DNA of 64,000 nucleotides from an uncultured Lachnospiraceae bacterium. GTDB taxonomy: Bacteria; Bacillota; Clostridia; Lachnospirales; Lachnospiraceae. The stretch covers positions 1 to 64,000 of the forward strand of contig CASEIR010000059.1 in NCBI GenBank assembly GCA_949287925.1. Reading direction: 5' to 3'. The notes beneath the pieces were generated by a model. That model saw only the letters and a program-made list of their open reading frames with translations. It had not been told where the DNA came from and searched no databases. The position numbers and the translations under genes were made by a program. Below are positions 44,410 through 53,195 of this stretch, one piece after another. Each line of letters starts with the position of its first letter. Position 1 is the stretch's first letter.

Positions 44410-45696
44410 ATGGATAACCAATATACTTATTATAATATGGATCAGGATCCGAATAACCAGTTTTATCAGGGAGATGGATTTGGACCAAAACATTCGGAAG
44501 ATCCGGATAAAAAGAAAAGAAAAGGAACGCCGAAGTGGATCAAAGCTGCTTCTCTTGCCCTGGTTTTTGGAGTGGTAGCAAGCGCGGCCTTCCAAGCGAC
44601 AAATGTACTTGGAAACCGGCTGCTGGGAACGGGAAGCAGTAAAACAGCAAAACAGACGACTACGGCGAACAGCACGGCGCTGACTACTTCTTCCGGAAGC
44701 ACTGTATCTTCTGATGTTGCTGATATTGCAGAAAATGCTATGCCCTCTGTAGTTTCTATTACTAATATGAGTGTGGAGGAAGTACAGAATTTCTTTGGCG
44801 GAATACAGGAACAGCAGAGTGAAAGCGTTGGTTCTGGAATTATCATCGGTCAGAATGATACCGAACTGCTGGTATTGACCAATAACCATGTGGTGGAGGG
44901 AAATGATACACTGACGGTAACGTTTATCGATGAGGAAAGTGTAGAAGCTAACGTTAAGGGAACGAATGCATCGAAGGATCTGGCGGTTGTTGCAGTTAAT
45001 CTGGACAATATCAAAGATGATACTATGGATAAAATCGCGGTGGCGACTATGGGTGATTCCAATAACCTGAAAGTAGGAGAGCCGGCGATTGCTATAGGGA
45101 ACGCGCTTGGATACGGACAGTCAGTAACGACAGGTATCATATCAGCAACGGAGCGTACGCTGGATAATTACGATGGAACGTTGATTCAGACAGATGCGGC
45201 GATCAATCCGGGAAATAGTGGAGGAGCCCTTCTGAATGCAAATGGAGAAGTGATTGGAATCAATACCGCTAAAGTTTCTGCAGACAGTGTTGAAGGTATG
45301 GGATATGCGATTCCGATTTCCGACGCGAGTGATATTATTACAGATCTGATGAATCAGGAAACAAAGACTAAAGTTTCAAAAGAGGAACAGGGCTATATCG
45401 GAATCAGAAGCCAGGCAGATGTTACATCTGATCTTGCCGAAATGTACAATATGCCGACAGGTGTTTATGTATCTGAAGTAATCAGTGGAAGCGGAGCTGA
45501 TAAAGCTGGAATCACAAAAGGATCTATTATAACTGCCATCAACGGAACGTCTGTGGATGGAATGGAAGCTCTTCAAGAACAGCTTCAGTATTACAAAATC
45601 GGGGAAACCGTAACATTGACCGTGCAGGTTCCGGGCAATAATGGAGAATATGAAGCCAGTGATATAGAAGTGACCTTGGGAGAAAGCGTAGGATAG
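44410..45696 (+). CDS. htrA: HtrA/DegP-family membrane serine protease
   Basis: A 428-residue membrane-anchored protease that degrades misfolded exported proteins. A Q/N/D-rich cytoplasmic tail (residues 1-45) leads to one membrane helix (about 47-68), a threonine/serine-rich linker, the trypsin-like domain and one PDZ domain (about residues 330-425). The catalytic triad is H160 (LTNNHVVEG), D190 (ASKDLAVV) and S270 (NPGNSGGALL). The start at 44410 has AAAGGAGAT 8 bases upstream; the ATG at 44392 overlaps that site. No clear promoter motif stands out in the 90 bases upstream. Confidence 0.94.
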   Translation: MDNQYTYYNMDQDPNNQFYQGDGFGPKHSEDPDKKKRKGTPKWIKAASLALVFGVVASAAFQATNVLGNRLLGTGSSKTAKQTTTANSTALTTSSGSTVSSDVADIAENAMPSVVSITNMSVEEVQNFFGGIQEQQSESVGSGIIIGQNDTELLVLTNNHVVEGNDTLTVTFIDEESVEANVKGTNASKDLAVVAVNLDNIKDDTMDKIAVATMGDSNNLKVGEPAIAIGNALGYGQSVTTGIISATERTLDNYDGTLIQTDAAINPGNSGGALLNANGEVIGINTAKVSADSVEGMGYAIPISDASDIITDLMNQETKTKVSKEEQGYIGIRSQADVTSDLAEMYNMPTGVYVSEVISGSGADKAGITKGSIITAINGTSVDGMEALQEQLQYYKIGETVTLTVQVPGNNGEYEASDIEVTLGESVG

Positions 45697-45705
45697 AAGA
45701 AAGTT

Positions 45706-45734
45706 TTGATATTTGTCAGGGAATGTAGTATAAT
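45706..45734 (+). promoter_or_regulatory. Promoter of the zinc-ribbon membrane protein
   Basis: TTGATA (45706-45711), 17-base spacer, perfect TATAAT (45729-45734). Confidence 0.75.
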
Positions 45735-45771
45735 GTAACATATATCATGATATGAGGAGGGGCACATTCCG

Positions 45772-46155
45772 ATGAAATGTCCAATATGCGGTCAGGAATT
45801 AAGGCCAAGTAAAAAAGATCCGAATTATTATCTTTGCTATGAATGCAAGAAGAAGTTTAAAGTTCCGCGGAAAAAAGAGAAGACGCAGGAAGAGACGGAA
45901 CAGAAGTATTCTAATATACCGCCAAAGCATGTCCGTAAGAAGAGAGAAGACGAGATGCGTAAAGCATACGATGAGATGCTTGCGGTAAGCGACGGCAAAA
46001 AAGGAAAGAAAAAGCAGGTAAAGCAAAAAGAAGAAATAGAAGATGATTTCTTTGATGATCTGGAAGATGAGAAGATGTCAAAAGCACCTGTTATTATTCT
46101 TGCGATTGCTATAGTTGTGGTTGCCGCACTGATTGTATACATGCTGCTGAGATAG
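45772..46155 (+). CDS. Zinc-ribbon protein with C-terminal membrane anchor
   Basis: A 127-residue protein: a four-cysteine zinc ribbon at the N-terminus (MKCPICGQEL and YLCYECKKKF), a long highly charged Lys/Glu-rich linker (residues 30-103), and a single C-terminal membrane helix (APVIILAIAIVVVAALIVYMLL). The zinc ribbon should face the cytoplasm with the tail inserted in the membrane. Function is unknown; similar short anchored zinc ribbons are common in Clostridia. GAGGAGGGGCAC precedes the ATG; a strong terminator follows. Confidence 0.75.
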   Translation: MKCPICGQELRPSKKDPNYYLCYECKKKFKVPRKKEKTQEETEQKYSNIPPKHVRKKREDEMRKAYDEMLAVSDGKKGKKKQVKQKEEIEDDFFDDLEDEKMSKAPVIILAIAIVVVAALIVYMLLR

Positions 46156-46162
46156 ACGGAAT

Positions 46163-46190
46163 AAAGGAGAGGAGTTTTCCTCTCCTTTTT
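46163..46190 (+). terminator. Intrinsic terminator
   Basis: Stem AAAGGAGAGG/CCTCTCCTTT, 6-base loop, T-run. Confidence 0.9.
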
Positions 46191-46308
46191 ACATGTCCGG
46201 AACAAATCAAGACTTGGACTGTCTGATTGTGTATATTTATGTATGCCGGAAGGCATGCGGGAATATATGCCAAAGTAAACATAGTTATGCACCAAACGCT
46301 ATTCTTTT

Positions 46309-46316
46309 CATACAAT
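46309..46316 (+). promoter_or_regulatory. SigE-type -10 element before cotJABC
   Basis: CATACAAT matches the SigE -10 consensus CATACAnT exactly, 67 bases before cotJA. The -35 (around 46286-46292) is only a partial match. The cotJ operon of Bacillus subtilis is SigE-dependent, which supports it. Confidence 0.55.
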
Positions 46317-46382
46317 GTTATGAAAGAACGTATGCATCAGTCATCCAGGATGTCTGTGTATTGTATGGAAGGAGCAAAAATC

Positions 46383-46664
46383 ATGCCTAATTACCGTTAT
46401 CATTCGATGGATGTGTCATGCCGGAACGGGTGCAGGCGTCATCCGGCGCCAAATCCGGAACCTTGCCGGCTGCGGACGGACAGGGAAAATGAACGTGTGT
46501 CAGCAATAGCCGGTGTCGATCATCTGCCTATTGCAATGGCATATGTTCCGTGGCAGGAATGGAGAAAAAGATACGGAGAGGAACAGGGATTTCAAAGAGG
46601 AACCATTTTTGAAGAACTGGATAAACCGTTTTGCGGGACAGGGGGGTGCTGTCATGGCCGATAG
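46383..46664 (+). CDS. cotJA: Spore coat-associated protein CotJA
   Basis: A 93-residue protein. Its conserved core is LPIAMAYVPWQEWRKRYGEE and GTIFEELDKPFCGTGG, characteristic of CotJA; the N-terminal 40 residues are rich in Cys, Arg and Pro. It is a component of the inner spore coat. I start at 46383 with GGAAGGAG 8 bases upstream; longer readings include the promoter region. Its end overlaps cotJB by 11 bases, so the three cotJ genes are translationally coupled. Confidence 0.9.
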   Translation: MPNYRYHSMDVSCRNGCRRHPAPNPEPCRLRTDRENERVSAIAGVDHLPIAMAYVPWQEWRKRYGEEQGFQRGTIFEELDKPFCGTGGCCHGR

Positions 46665-46923
46665 AAGACCTTGCCGCCGGGAGATGCTGGACCGGATTAA
46701 CCGGATCAGCTTTGCTTTGGATGATACGAAGCTTTTTCTGGACACTCATCCCTGCCATAAGGAGGCAATGGAGTATTTTGACACCTTAAAACAGGAACGC
46801 GTCCGGCTTCTGACAGAATATGCCAGATGTTATGGGCCGATAACACTGGATACCGCGGATTCGTGTGTAGAACAATGGAATTGGATACAGGAGCCGTGGC
46901 CATGGCAGGAAGGGGGATGTTAA
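46654..46923 (+). CDS. cotJB: Spore coat protein CotJB
   Basis: An 89-residue protein matching CotJB: MLDRINRISFALDDTKLFLDTHP, a middle helix HKEAMEYFDTLKQERVRLLTEYARCYGP, here described as two adjoining blocks, and WNWIQEPWPWQ. Start at 46654, inside the end of cotJA, with GGGGGGTG upstream. It partners CotJA and CotJC in the spore coat. Confidence 0.9.
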   Translation: MADRRPCRREMLDRINRISFALDDTKLFLDTHPCHKEAMEYFDTLKQERVRLLTEYARCYGPITLDTADSCVEQWNWIQEPWPWQEGGC

Positions 46924-46926
46924 CGG

Positions 46927-47538
46927 ATGTGGAATTATGAGAAACGATTACAGTATCCGGTCAGAATCACACAGACGAATCCGAAGATCGCACAGGTGAT
47001 CATCAGTCAGTTTGGCGGCCCGGACGGAGAACTGGGAGCATCTATGCGCTATTTGTCTCAGCGTTATACCATGCCCTATAAAGAAGTGACAGGAGCGTTG
47101 ACAGACATTGGAACAGAAGAACTGGCACATCTGGAAATGATCTGTGCAATTGTGTATCAGCTGACAAAAAATCTGTCCCCGGAGGAGATCGAACGATCAG
47201 GATTTGATAAGTACTATGTGGATCACACACTGGCATTGTGGCCGCAGTCTGCAGGCGGTGTTCCTTGGACTGCCACAACATTTCAGTCGAAAGGAGATCC
47301 GGTGACAGACCTGCATGAAAATATGGCTGCGGAACAGAAAGCCAGGACCACATATGACAATATCCTGCGGCTGGTCAAAGATCCGGAAGTGTGTGATCCT
47401 ATTCGTTTCCTGCGAGAACGGGAAATTGTGCATTATCAGAGATTCGGAGAAAGTCTGCGGATCGTGCAGGATCATCTGGACAGCAAGAATTTCTATGCAG
47501 TGAATCCGGAGTTTGATCTGCGGGGAAATTGTAAATAA
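46927..47538 (+). CDS. cotJC: Spore coat protein CotJC, manganese catalase-like
   Basis: A 203-residue four-helix-bundle protein of the manganese-catalase family. Metal-ligand motifs are visible: TDIGTEELAHLEMI (Glu and His ligands, about residue 60) and AAEQKARTTYDNIL with REREIVHYQRFGE (about residues 138-185). Shorter than true Mn catalases; in Clostridioides the homologues are spore coat or exosporium proteins with possible peroxide-degrading activity. Three bases after cotJB; a terminator follows. Confidence 0.92.
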   Translation: MWNYEKRLQYPVRITQTNPKIAQVIISQFGGPDGELGASMRYLSQRYTMPYKEVTGALTDIGTEELAHLEMICAIVYQLTKNLSPEEIERSGFDKYYVDHTLALWPQSAGGVPWTATTFQSKGDPVTDLHENMAAEQKARTTYDNILRLVKDPEVCDPIRFLREREIVHYQRFGESLRIVQDHLDSKNFYAVNPEFDLRGNCK

Positions 47539-47545
47539 CAGACAG

Positions 47546-47585
47546 AAAACCGGGGGTTAAAGAAGACTTTGGCCTCCGGTTTTTG
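47546..47585 (+). terminator. Intrinsic terminator after cotJC
   Basis: AAAACCGG pairs with CCGGTTTT, extended by GG/CC, followed by T. Confidence 0.75.
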
Positions 47586-47646
47586 GTAGAATTGCCGCAT
47601 TGACCTTTTGAAGCAGGAATGTTATACTTCACATACAAGTTACAGA

Positions 47647-47719
47647 AGGCTCCGTTACTGACGGATCAGTGGGGTACCACAGGGGAACGGAAGCCGGTGA
47701 TTCGCCGACCGTCTGGGCA
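47647..47719 (+). promoter_or_regulatory. ZTP/ZMP (pfl) riboswitch aptamer
   Basis: P1 is GGCTCCGTT with AACGGAAGCC; inside it lie ACTGACGG and the GTGG/CCAC hairpin followed by AGGGG; a GGTGATTCGCC hairpin and the conserved CCGTCTGGGCA end complete the pfl motif. This class binds ZTP/ZMP, which build up when 10-formyl-tetrahydrofolate is short. The last bases run into the terminator at 47718, so binding should allow pflB transcription. Confidence 0.88.
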
Positions 47720-47744
47720 GCATCTTTTCAGATGCTGTTTTTTT
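47718..47744 (+). terminator. Riboswitch-controlled terminator before pflB
   Basis: Perfect 8-bp stem CAGCATCT/AGATGCTG, loop TTTC, seven T. Its first bases are the end of the aptamer's CTGGGCA motif. Confidence 0.9.
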
Positions 47745-47801
47745 GTTTACAGAAACAACATCTGAAAAAATGCGGATAAAAACGCATAGGAGGAATGTGT
47801 A

Positions 47802-50033
47802 ATGTTCAAACAGTGGGAAGGTTTTAAAGAAGGAAAATGGCAGGACAGTATAGATGTGAGAGGATTTATTCAAGAAAATTATACGCCATATACCGGCGAC
47901 GGCTCCTTTTTAAAACCGGCAACGGAGCGGACCAGGATTTTGCTGCATAAGCTGGAGAATCTCCTGGCTCTGGAACAGGAATTTGGAGGGGTGCTGGATA
48001 TTGATACGCAGACAGTTACTTCACTGTTAAATTACAAACCAGGATATCTGGACCGGGAGCGAGAGATTATTGTGGGACTGCAGACGGACCGTCCGTTGAA
48101 AAGGGGGGTCAATCCTTTCGGAGGTCTTCGTATGACACGGGATGCCTGTAAAGCATATGGATATGAGCTGTCCCGTAAAGTTGAAGATGAATTCCAGTAC
48201 AGGACTACTCATAATGACGGGGTATTCCGGGTATATAATAAGGAAACAAGGGCGGCCCGGCACTGCGGGCTGATCACGGGTCTGCCGGACGCGTACGGAA
48301 GAGGAAGGATTATTGGCGATTACCGGAGGGTTGCGCTTTACGGAGTGGACCGCCTTCTGGAGGAAAAACAAAAGGATAAGGACCGGATTGGAACAGAGGC
48401 TATGGATGTTGACCATATCCGGCAGCTGGAGGAGTTGTACCAGCAGATGAATTTTCTGGGGAAATTAAAAGAGATGGCGTCTATGTACGGGTATGATATC
48501 AGCAGCCCGGCTTCAGATGCAAAGGAAGCTGTCCAATGGCTGTATTTTGCTTATCTTGGAGCAATTAAGGAGCAGAACGGAGCCGCCATGAGTCTGGGAA
48601 GGACGTCCACGTTCCTGGATATCTATTTTGAACGTGATCTGAAATCGGGGAAACTTACAGAAGAACAGGCTCAGGAGATCATGGATGATTTTGTGATGAA
48701 GCTAAGGATGGCCCGGCATCTGCGCACGCCAGAGTATAATGAATTGTTTGCGGGAGATCCTATGTGGATTACGGAATCTGTGGGAGGCATGGGAGAAGAT
48801 GGACGTACGCTGGTGACGAAGAACAGCTTCCGGATTCTTCATACATTATATAATCTGAAGCCGTCCGCAGAACCGAATCTGACAGTTCTGTGGTCAAAGA
48901 GACTTCCGGAAGCATTCAAGAAATATTGCGCTCAGGTTTCTTGTGATACGGATGCGATCCAGTATGAGAACGATGATCTGATGCGGCCGGAATTTGGGGA
49001 TGATTATGGAATTGCCTGTTGCGTCTCTGCTATGAAAATCGGAAAACAGATGCAGTTTTTCGGCGCCAGGGCAAATCTGGCAAAACTTCTGCTGATGGCA
49101 TTGAACGGTGGGAAAGACGAGAGGCTGAATATGCAGGTGGGGCCGGAAAAGGAAGTTTATAAAGGAGAGTATCTGGAATATGACCGTGTAACAGAACTTC
49201 TGGATTTCTATCGTTCCTGGCTTGTCCGTATGTATGCCAATACGATGAATGTGATTCATTATATGCATGATAAATATGCTTATGAGAAGACGCAGATGGC
49301 GCTCCACGATACAGACGTGCATCGTTTCATGGCGTTTGGTATTGCGGGACTGAGTGTTCTGACCGATTCTTTGTCTGCGATCCGCTATGCAAAGGTCCGG
49401 TGCGTTCGAGATGAAGAGACCGGGTTAATCACAGATTATGAGGTGGAAGGCGAGTATCCGGCGTATGGAAATGATGATGACCGGGCAGACGGTATTGCGC
49501 AGGAGCAGGTAAAGCTTTTTTATGAAGAGCTGAAGAAGCAGAAGCTTTACCGGAATGCAGAGCCTACACTCTCGATCCTGACGATTACGTCGAATGTAGT
49601 GTACGGGAAAAAGACTGGCGCAACACCGGATGGAAGAAAGGCCGGAGAACCATTTGCACCGGGTGCGAATCCAATGCATGGCAGAGACCGGAACGGAGCG
49701 CTTGCTTCTTTGAATTCTGTGGCTAAGCTTTCTTATAAATATTGTAAAGACGGAATTTCCAACACGTTTTCGATTATTCCGGAAGCGGTCGGGAAAACCA
49801 GGGAAGAGCGTCTGGCGAATCTAACGGCAGTTCTGGATGGGTATTTTGAGAAAATGGCGCATCATCTGAACGTAAATGTGCTCAACAGAGAGATTCTGGT
49901 CGATGCATATCATCATCCAGAAAAATATCCGAATCTGACAATCCGGGTGTCCGGATATGCGGTGAATTTCCATAAACTGACGAAAGAGCAGCAAAAGGAA
50001 GTAATCTCCAGAACATTTCATGAAAGAATGTAA
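47802..50033 (+). CDS. pflB: Formate C-acetyltransferase (pyruvate formate-lyase)
   Basis: A 743-residue glycyl-radical enzyme that splits pyruvate (with CoA) into acetyl-CoA and formate. The paired active-site cysteines are C406-C407 in IACCVSAM and the radical glycine is G718 in RVSGYAVNF. Length and C-terminus are normal. Formate feeds the one-carbon folate pool through formate-tetrahydrofolate ligase, which explains control by the ZTP riboswitch just upstream. The activating enzyme gene pflA, usually next door, is absent; the following gene is a SEDS protein with its own promoter. TAGGAGG is the ribosome site. Confidence 0.96.
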   Translation: MFKQWEGFKEGKWQDSIDVRGFIQENYTPYTGDGSFLKPATERTRILLHKLENLLALEQEFGGVLDIDTQTVTSLLNYKPGYLDREREIIVGLQTDRPLKRGVNPFGGLRMTRDACKAYGYELSRKVEDEFQYRTTHNDGVFRVYNKETRAARHCGLITGLPDAYGRGRIIGDYRRVALYGVDRLLEEKQKDKDRIGTEAMDVDHIRQLEELYQQMNFLGKLKEMASMYGYDISSPASDAKEAVQWLYFAYLGAIKEQNGAAMSLGRTSTFLDIYFERDLKSGKLTEEQAQEIMDDFVMKLRMARHLRTPEYNELFAGDPMWITESVGGMGEDGRTLVTKNSFRILHTLYNLKPSAEPNLTVLWSKRLPEAFKKYCAQVSCDTDAIQYENDDLMRPEFGDDYGIACCVSAMKIGKQMQFFGARANLAKLLLMALNGGKDERLNMQVGPEKEVYKGEYLEYDRVTELLDFYRSWLVRMYANTMNVIHYMHDKYAYEKTQMALHDTDVHRFMAFGIAGLSVLTDSLSAIRYAKVRCVRDEETGLITDYEVEGEYPAYGNDDDRADGIAQEQVKLFYEELKKQKLYRNAEPTLSILTITSNVVYGKKTGATPDGRKAGEPFAPGANPMHGRDRNGALASLNSVAKLSYKYCKDGISNTFSIIPEAVGKTREERLANLTAVLDGYFEKMAHHLNVNVLNREILVDAYHHPEKYPNLTIRVSGYAVNFHKLTKEQQKEVISRTFHERM

Positions 50034-50054
50034 ATTCGAAATATGATTTCACAG

Positions 50055-50084
50055 TTGCTTTTTACTTTTGTATCTGATTATAAT
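50055..50084 (+). promoter_or_regulatory. Promoter of the SEDS-family gene
   Basis: TTGCTT (50055-50060), 18-base spacer, TATAAT (50079-50084). Confidence 0.6.
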
Positions 50085-50107
50085 AGAAGCGATTGGAGTG
50101 TAGATAT

Positions 50108-51265
50108 ATGAGTAAGAGTAAAGGTGAAAGAAGAAAAAGTTCACGTAAGCTGATATTTTTTGATTACAGCCTGTTGGCGGAGCTACTTTTTCTGGTTTGT
50201 TTCGGATTGGTCATGCTGTATAGCAGCAGTGCGTACAGCGCGCTGGTTACCTATGGGGACAGTATGTATTATTTTAAAAGACAATTGCTGTTCTGTGTAC
50301 TTGGGCTGATCTGGATGTTTATTGTGTCTAGAATCGATTATCATCTATATATGAAATGGTCAAAGGCGTTGTATTTTGTGTCGATTGCAGCCATGTTTTT
50401 GGTAAAGACACCGCTTGGGAAAGAAGTAAATGGGGCAAGACGCTGGATACGTCTCCCTGGGGGGCAACAGCTGCAGCCGGCAGAGATTGCAAAGATCGCG
50501 ATTATTCTTTTTATTCCGGCGCTGATCTGCCAGTTGGGAAAAGAGGTTAAAACACTGCGTGGAATTTTGATTATACTTGCATGGGGCGGAACGGCTGCGG
50601 CCTGTGTTCTCCTGCTGACGGAGAACCTGAGTACGGCGGTGATTGTTGCGGGAATTACCTGTGTGATGATTTTTGTGGTGCATCCGGCGACAAAACCGTT
50701 TCTGGTGCTGGCTGGCAGCGGCCTTGCAGCATTTATTGTGATGGTTCAGGTTTTGAATTCGTTTTTGTCTACCAGTGATAATTTCCGGATCCGCCGTCTT
50801 CTGGTTTGGCTGAATCCGGAAAATTATGCTTCGGAGGGAGGATACCAGACACTCCAGGCGCTTTACGCTGTCGGATCCGGCGGTTTCTTCGGAAAAGGGC
50901 TTGGAAACAGTACGCAGAAGATGCTGATACCGGAAGTGCAAAATGATATGATTTTGTCTGTAATCTGTGAGGAACTGGGAGTGTTTGGCGCTATTGTCGT
51001 GCTTGTGCTTTTTGGAATGCTGTTGTACCGTTTGGTATTCATTGCACAGAATGCGCCGGATGTGTACTGCTCCCTGGTTGTGACTGGTATTTTTACGCAT
51101 ATTGCGCTTCAGGTGTTACTGAATGTAATGGTGGTGCTGAATGTAATTCCTAATACAGGTATTACACTTCCGTTTATCAGTTACGGAGGTACTGCTACGA
51201 TTTTTTTGATGACAGAGATGGGGATTGCGCTGGGAATATCAGCGAAGATCAAATTCAATGAATAA
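50108..51265 (+). CDS. SEDS-family glycan polymerase (FtsW/RodA/SpoVE)
   Basis: A 385-residue membrane protein with about ten helices, of the family that polymerises lipid II into glycan strands with a partner penicillin-binding protein. Seen: YSSSAYSA, GARRWIRLPGGQQLQPAEIAKI, LWLNPENYASEGGYQTLQAL-type region, GGFFGKGLGNSTQK, the catalytic-aspartate region EVQNDMILSVICEELG, and NTGITLPFISYGGTA. A second copy, close in sequence, is in the dcw cluster at 60805. This lone copy could be RodA-, FtsW- or SpoVE-like; a solo location outside dcw leaves the role open. Start at 50108, GGAG upstream. Confidence 0.9.
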   Translation: MSKSKGERRKSSRKLIFFDYSLLAELLFLVCFGLVMLYSSSAYSALVTYGDSMYYFKRQLLFCVLGLIWMFIVSRIDYHLYMKWSKALYFVSIAAMFLVKTPLGKEVNGARRWIRLPGGQQLQPAEIAKIAIILFIPALICQLGKEVKTLRGILIILAWGGTAAACVLLLTENLSTAVIVAGITCVMIFVVHPATKPFLVLAGSGLAAFIVMVQVLNSFLSTSDNFRIRRLLVWLNPENYASEGGYQTLQALYAVGSGGFFGKGLGNSTQKMLIPEVQNDMILSVICEELGVFGAIVVLVLFGMLLYRLVFIAQNAPDVYCSLVVTGIFTHIALQVLLNVMVVLNVIPNTGITLPFISYGGTATIFLMTEMGIALGISAKIKFNE

Positions 51266-51370
51266 AATGCTTTTCATCCTGATATAAATATGCTATGATT
51301 ATCAAGTAGTATTAAAAACTACATATTATAGAAGTGAAAAACGCCGGCGGCGTGGCTCGGGAGGATGAAT

Positions 51371-52210
51371 ATGAGTTATAGAATTATTGTGGACAGCTGT
51401 GGGGAATTGACAGAAGAGATGAAAGCATCTGGTCATTATGAGACGGCATCGCTCCAGATCAGCGTATCTGGACATCATATTGTTGACGATGAGACTTTTA
51501 ATCAGGCTGAGTTCCTGAGACTGGTGGCTGAGTCTCCGGAATGTCCGAAATCATCCTGCCCGTCACCGGAACGGTATATGGAAGGATATCATTGCGAGGA
51601 GGAGCGGGTCTATGCAGTCACACTTTCCGCAGAGCTGAGCGGATCCTATAACAGCGCCGTGCTTGGCAGGGAGTTATATCTGGAAGAATACGGAGAAAAA
51701 GATATCTATGTATTTAATTCAAGATCCGCGTCCGTGAGCGAAACGCTGATCGCGCTGAAAATCGAAGAATGTGAGAAGCAGGGAATGGGATTTTGTGAAG
51801 TAATCGAGTGCGTGGAGGAATATATCAGCAGGCAGAACACATATTTTGTGCTGGAGACATTGGATATTCTCAGGAAGAACGGGAGATTGACCGGCTTGAA
51901 AGCAGTTATGGCTACGGCGCTGAATATTAAGCCTGTCATGGGCGCCACCCCGGAGGGCACAATCTGCCAGCTGGGACAGACACGCGGTATTAAGAAAGCA
52001 TTGGTAAAGCTGGTGGATGAGGTTGTAAAGAATCTGAAGGATTCCGATAAAAAGATCCTTGGCATTTCGCACTGCAACTGCAGGCAGCGGGCGGAATATG
52101 TGAGGGATATGCTGAAAAAAAAAGCTCAATTTCGGGATGTGGTAATTCTGGATACGGCAGGAATCAGCAGTATGTATGCGGCCGACGGAGGCGTGATAGT
52201 GGTTGTATAA
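51371..52210 (+). CDS. DegV-family fatty acid-binding protein
   Basis: A 279-residue DegV protein. N-terminal fatty-acid site pattern IIVDSCGELTEE, CPKSSCPSPERYMEGY, YAVTLSAELSGSYNSAVLG, DSRSAS-like NSRSASVSETLIALKIEE, and C-terminal LDILRKNGRLTGLKAVMATALNIKPVM as two blocks. DegV proteins (FakB in Staphylococcus) hold fatty acids for phosphorylation by FakA kinase; no fakA is adjacent. GGGAGG lies 6 bases before the ATG at 51371, so I prefer it to the ATG at 51365. Confidence 0.92.
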   Translation: MSYRIIVDSCGELTEEMKASGHYETASLQISVSGHHIVDDETFNQAEFLRLVAESPECPKSSCPSPERYMEGYHCEEERVYAVTLSAELSGSYNSAVLGRELYLEEYGEKDIYVFNSRSASVSETLIALKIEECEKQGMGFCEVIECVEEYISRQNTYFVLETLDILRKNGRLTGLKAVMATALNIKPVMGATPEGTICQLGQTRGIKKALVKLVDEVVKNLKDSDKKILGISHCNCRQRAEYVRDMLKKKAQFRDVVILDTAGISSMYAADGGVIVVV

Positions 52211-52231
52211 TTTCGAAAAATGTGCTAAAAT
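52203..52231 (+). promoter_or_regulatory. Promoter of the small membrane protein gene
   Basis: TTGTAT (52203-52208), 17-base spacer, TAAAAT (52226-52231); the -35 overlaps the degV stop. Confidence 0.5.
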
Positions 52232-52267
52232 GTGAAACGGATGTTTGAATAGAAGGAGTTAAGGCAC

Positions 52268-52522
52268 ATGAGTCAGGAAAAGGTTGATAAGTATAAACAG
52301 GAAAAAGCAAACCGTAAAAAGAATATGAAAAAGCAGAAACTGCAGAATGCGCTGCGAAAAGTTGTTGTATGTATCGCGGGCATTGCAGTGGTTGGCTGGA
52401 TCGGATACTCTGCGTATCATACCTTTGAATCGAGCCGCCCCAAGGAAGAGGTTCAGGTTGATTATACCGCTGTAAATGAACTGTCCCAGGCGATAGCTGG
52501 AGCTGCAGAAACAACAGAATAG
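52268..52522 (+). CDS. Small single-pass membrane protein of unknown function
   Basis: An 84-residue protein: a very Lys-rich N-terminal third (KYKQEKANRKKNMKKQKLQN), one membrane helix (VVVCIAGIAVVGWIGYSAY, about residues 32-50) and a short acidic outer tail. Lys-rich cytoplasmic start predicts N-in topology. I do not recognise a family with a known role. AGAAGGAG upstream; own promoter and terminator, so it is expressed alone. It lies just before the dcw cluster. Confidence 0.65.
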   Translation: MSQEKVDKYKQEKANRKKNMKKQKLQNALRKVVVCIAGIAVVGWIGYSAYHTFESSRPKEEVQVDYTAVNELSQAIAGAAETTE

Positions 52523-52547
52523 AAAATAGTCCATTGATTTGGAAGAA

Positions 52548-52577
52548 AGAAGTCTGGTATTCAGGCTTCTTTTTTTA
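52548..52577 (+). terminator. Intrinsic terminator
   Basis: AGAAGTCTG pairs with CAGGCTTCT (one G-U), loop GTATT, seven T. Confidence 0.85.
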
Positions 52578-52582
52578 TGCAT

Positions 52583-52624
52583 AATTGGGGACGGGGAATT
52601 TTCGAAAATTCCCCGTCCCCAATT
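52583..52624. repeat. Palindromic element 4 (perfect 42-bp palindrome)
   Basis: Arms AATTGGGGACGGGGAATTTT plus C and the exact complement, no loop. The inner 40 bases are identical to element 2 at 17337. It lies between a normal terminator and the mraZ promoter, so it is not needed as a terminator here. Confidence 0.88.
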
Positions 52625-52635
52625 GAAAAAAAGGC

Positions 52636-52664
52636 TTGAAATCATATTGTTTTTGGTTTACAAT
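52636..52664 (+). promoter_or_regulatory. Promoter of the dcw (mraZ) operon
   Basis: TTGAAA (52636-52641), 17-base spacer, TACAAT (52659-52664). The MraZ repeats begin at the expected start site. Confidence 0.7.
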
Positions 52665-52670
52665 GGGTTC

Positions 52671-52717
52671 AAGTGGTAGAAAGTGGTGAAAAGTGGAGCA
52701 AAGTGGTAAAAAAGTGG
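52671..52717 (+). promoter_or_regulatory. MraZ-binding repeats (five AAGTGG boxes)
   Basis: AAGTGG occurs at 52671, 52681, 52691, 52701 and 52712, spaced 10, 10, 10 and 11 bases, on one face of the helix. MraZ is known to bind direct GTGG-type repeats with this spacing upstream of its own gene and repress it. Confidence 0.85.
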
Positions 52718-52743
52718 AAGCCGCTTGGAAGAAGGTGAGTTCT

Positions 52744-53184
52744 ATGTTGAAAGGGGAGTACAGTCATAATATTGACGCCAAGGGCAGATTAATTATTCCA
52801 GCAAAGTTTCGTGACGATTTAGGGGAGCATTTCGTCATTACGAAAGGAATGGAAAATTGCCTGTATGTATACCCGGAAGACGAATGGACAACCTTTGAAG
52901 CGAAGCTGAATGCATTACCGACCACCACAGACAAGAAAGCCCGCGCGCTTGCTTATTTTTTTCAAGGCAGTGCGACGGACGGAGACCTTGACAAACAAGG
53001 CAGAACATTGATCCCGGCAAATCTTAGAGAATTTGCACAGCTGGATAAAGAAGTTGTGTTTATCGGTATGGGGAAGCGTGCCGAGATCTGGGATAAAGCC
53101 AGATGGGATGCAAAGAATACTGAAGTGGAGGAGAACATTGAAGACATTGCGTCAGATATGGAGGCCAGCGGATTCAGTATCTAG
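52744..53184 (+). CDS. mraZ: Transcriptional regulator MraZ
   Basis: A 146-residue MraZ with two AbrB-like half domains: [26 protein letters not shown] at the start (as a block of 26 residues with key DAKGR) and [18 protein letters not shown] in the second half. It forms a ring and represses the dcw operon by binding the five repeats just upstream. I place the start at 52744 with GAAGGTGAG ahead; an in-frame start at 52693 lies inside the operator. Followed by rsmH after 11 bases. Confidence 0.94.
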   Translation: MLKGEYSHNIDAKGRLIIPAKFRDDLGEHFVITKGMENCLYVYPEDEWTTFEAKLNALPTTTDKKARALAYFFQGSATDGDLDKQGRTLIPANLREFAQLDKEVVFIGMGKRAEIWDKARWDAKNTEVEENIEDIASDMEASGFSI

Positions 53185-53195
53185 AGGGAGAAGGT

